Assembly: GCA_024276455.1 (NCBI GenBank)
Contig: JAJRXE010000148.1
Span: forward strand, 1 to 7,440
Reading direction: 5' to 3'
DNA from: Calditrichota bacterium
GTDB taxonomy: Bacteria; Calditrichota; Calditrichia; RBG-13-44-9
Length of the DNA: 7,440 nucleotides
Numbering within the stretch: the first letter of the stretch is position 1; the number at the start of each line of letters is the position of its first letter. The position numbers and the translations under genes are program-made. The notes beneath the pieces are model-generated. The model was not told where the DNA came from and made no database searches. It saw only the letters and a list, made by a program, of their open reading frames with translations. Positions 6,486 to 7,440 of this stretch are shown one piece after another.

Positions 6486-7440
6486 ATGGAAATTAACTTT
6501 TGCAAATACCATCCGGAGAAGATTGCCCATTTCAAATGTTTTGAATGCCGGGCACCCATCTGTGCCGACTGCCGCAAGAACTACCGCCACCACTATTTTT
6601 GCAGCCGATCCTGCTATTTAAACTACCAGAAAAAGGAAATCCTGAAGTTTTTGAAGGATAAACAGGGCCTGTTTCTACTGGCGGGCCAGCTGCTTCTGGT
6701 CATTCTGATTGCGTTTCTCTTTACGGTTTTTCGGGCCGATCTCAAAAACGCCAGGGGCATTGGTGGTACCCCACCCGCCGGCCCGGACACCGGTGTGAAC
6801 CTGACGGCAATTTCCAACTTTCTCCAGGCGAATTACCAGGTTCCCCGGCATTCCGGCTACGTTAGAACCGCCCAGAGTACCTACCTCTTCAAACTCCCGG
6901 TAAAACCGCACTGGATTGTAAATATCTGGAAGAACGACCGTCCCATTGTAACCCGGACCACTCAAAAGGAACACACGCTCGTTATTCGGCTTCCGCTGGA
7001 TTACGGGGAAAACCGTTTCCGGGTACTGGTGCTGGACAACCAACAGAGTCCGGTATTCCGTGACGAACTTTTTTTGTTGCACCGCCAGGCTTCCGTGGAA
7101 GCCTTTCGGCAATCCGTTGACCAGGGCGATCCCCGGGTGGCCAAAATCGCTTTTACCTTTGACGGTGGCTCCGACGATGCTCACACCCGCGAGATTCTTC
7201 AAATCCTGCGCGAGAACAAGGTGCGGGCCACTCTGTTCCTTACCGGCAAGTTTATGCAGCGGCACCCGGATCTGGTACGTCAGATGATGGCCGATGGTCA
7301 TGAGATTGGCAATCACACTTTTTCTCACCCTCATCTGACCAGTTTCGCCAAAAATCGCCGGCAAGACACCCTTCCGAAGGTCACCAGAGCTTTTTTTCAA
7401 CGCCAGCTTCTCCGAACCGACAGCCTCTTTTACCGGATTA
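6486..7440 (+). CDS. Membrane-anchored polysaccharide deacetylase with N-terminal B-box-like zinc finger (cut by window edge)
   Basis: The frame is open from the ATG at 6486 to the window end, giving 318 codons with no stop. Residues 6-43 hold Cys6, His9, Cys18, Cys21, Cys26, Cys29, Cys39 and Cys43 in C-x2-H-x8-C-x2-C-x4-C-x2-C spacing, like bacterial B-box zinc fingers. A basic stretch (49-59) and one membrane helix (61-82) follow, which predicts a cytoplasmic finger and an extracytoplasmic remainder. A Gly/Pro linker (91-104) leads to a beta-rich region (about 125-199), with IVNIWKNDRP and LPLDYGENRFRVLVLD resembling Ig-like accessory domains. From about 218 a NodB/CE4 domain begins: motif 1 AFTFDGGSDD (222-231), with Asp226 kept but the second Asp of TFDDG replaced by Gly; ATLFLTGKF (248-256); and motif 2 GNHTFSHPHL (275-284) with both metal-binding His. 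Such enzymes remove acetyl groups from peptidoglycan or exopolysaccharide sugars. The start has a weak AAGG site (6472-6475). Later motifs lie outside the window. Confidence 0.88.
   Translation, partial: MEINFCKYHPEKIAHFKCFECRAPICADCRKNYRHHYFCSRSCYLNYQKKEILKFLKDKQGLFLLAGQLLLVILIAFLFTVFRADLKNARGIGGTPPAGPDTGVNLTAISNFLQANYQVPRHSGYVRTAQSTYLFKLPVKPHWIVNIWKNDRPIVTRTTQKEHTLVIRLPLDYGENRFRVLVLDNQQSPVFRDELFLLHRQASVEAFRQSVDQGDPRVAKIAFTFDGGSDDAHTREILQILRENKVRATLFLTGKFMQRHPDLVRQMMADGHEIGNHTFSHPHLTSFAKNRRQDTLPKVTRAFFQRQLLRTDSLFYRI

Noticed and set aside
6675..7400. Long minus-strand open frame of 241 codons
   Set aside because: It is antisense to the zinc-finger/deacetylase gene, whose translation has clear zinc-ligand, membrane and NodB motifs. 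The antisense product shows no recognisable family feature and no good ribosome binding site was seen.

Overview
The window reads as an ordinary bacterial chromosome segment packed with housekeeping genes, plus one unusual gene at the right edge. I see no transposase, integrase, CRISPR array, tRNA, rRNA or phage gene. Several points suggest a free-living bacterium of the Fibrobacterota-Chlorobiota-Bacteroidota (FCB) neighbourhood, possibly a thermophile such as a Calditrichota member: SecD and SecF are separate, SecD carries a long acidic Thr/Asp/Gln-rich insert, TrmB has a roughly 110-residue C-terminal extension of the sort described for thermophiles, and a zinc-finger/membrane/deacetylase fusion is present. 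This placement is inference from gene character only and is weak.

The left two thirds (1-4854) is on the minus strand. In transcription order it holds trmB (tRNA m7G46 methyltransferase), secD, secF, a single-domain STAS protein, and the 5' part of purA (adenylosuccinate synthetase), which runs off the left edge. secD and secF form one export-motor operon behind a near-consensus sigma-70 promoter (TTGACT, 17 bases, TATATT) at 3786-3814. The STAS gene lies 146 bases downstream of secF and probably has its own promoter. A good intrinsic terminator (265-292) follows it, only about 20 bases before the purA start codon, so purA expression must deal with that hairpin.

A 186-base divergent intergenic region (4855-5040) separates this from the plus-strand genes. 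There, a CDP-alcohol phosphatidyltransferase and a HAD-IB phosphatase are two bases apart, an arrangement that fits a phosphatidylglycerophosphate synthase with its phosphatase, two consecutive steps of phosphatidylglycerol synthesis.

After a 135-base gap an open frame runs from 6486 off the right edge. Its protein joins a cysteine-rich B-box-like zinc finger, one membrane helix, an Ig-like beta domain and a NodB/CE4 polysaccharide deacetylase domain. This is the least ordinary object in the window. No intergenic stretch exceeds 200 bases, and none contains a convincing further gene.
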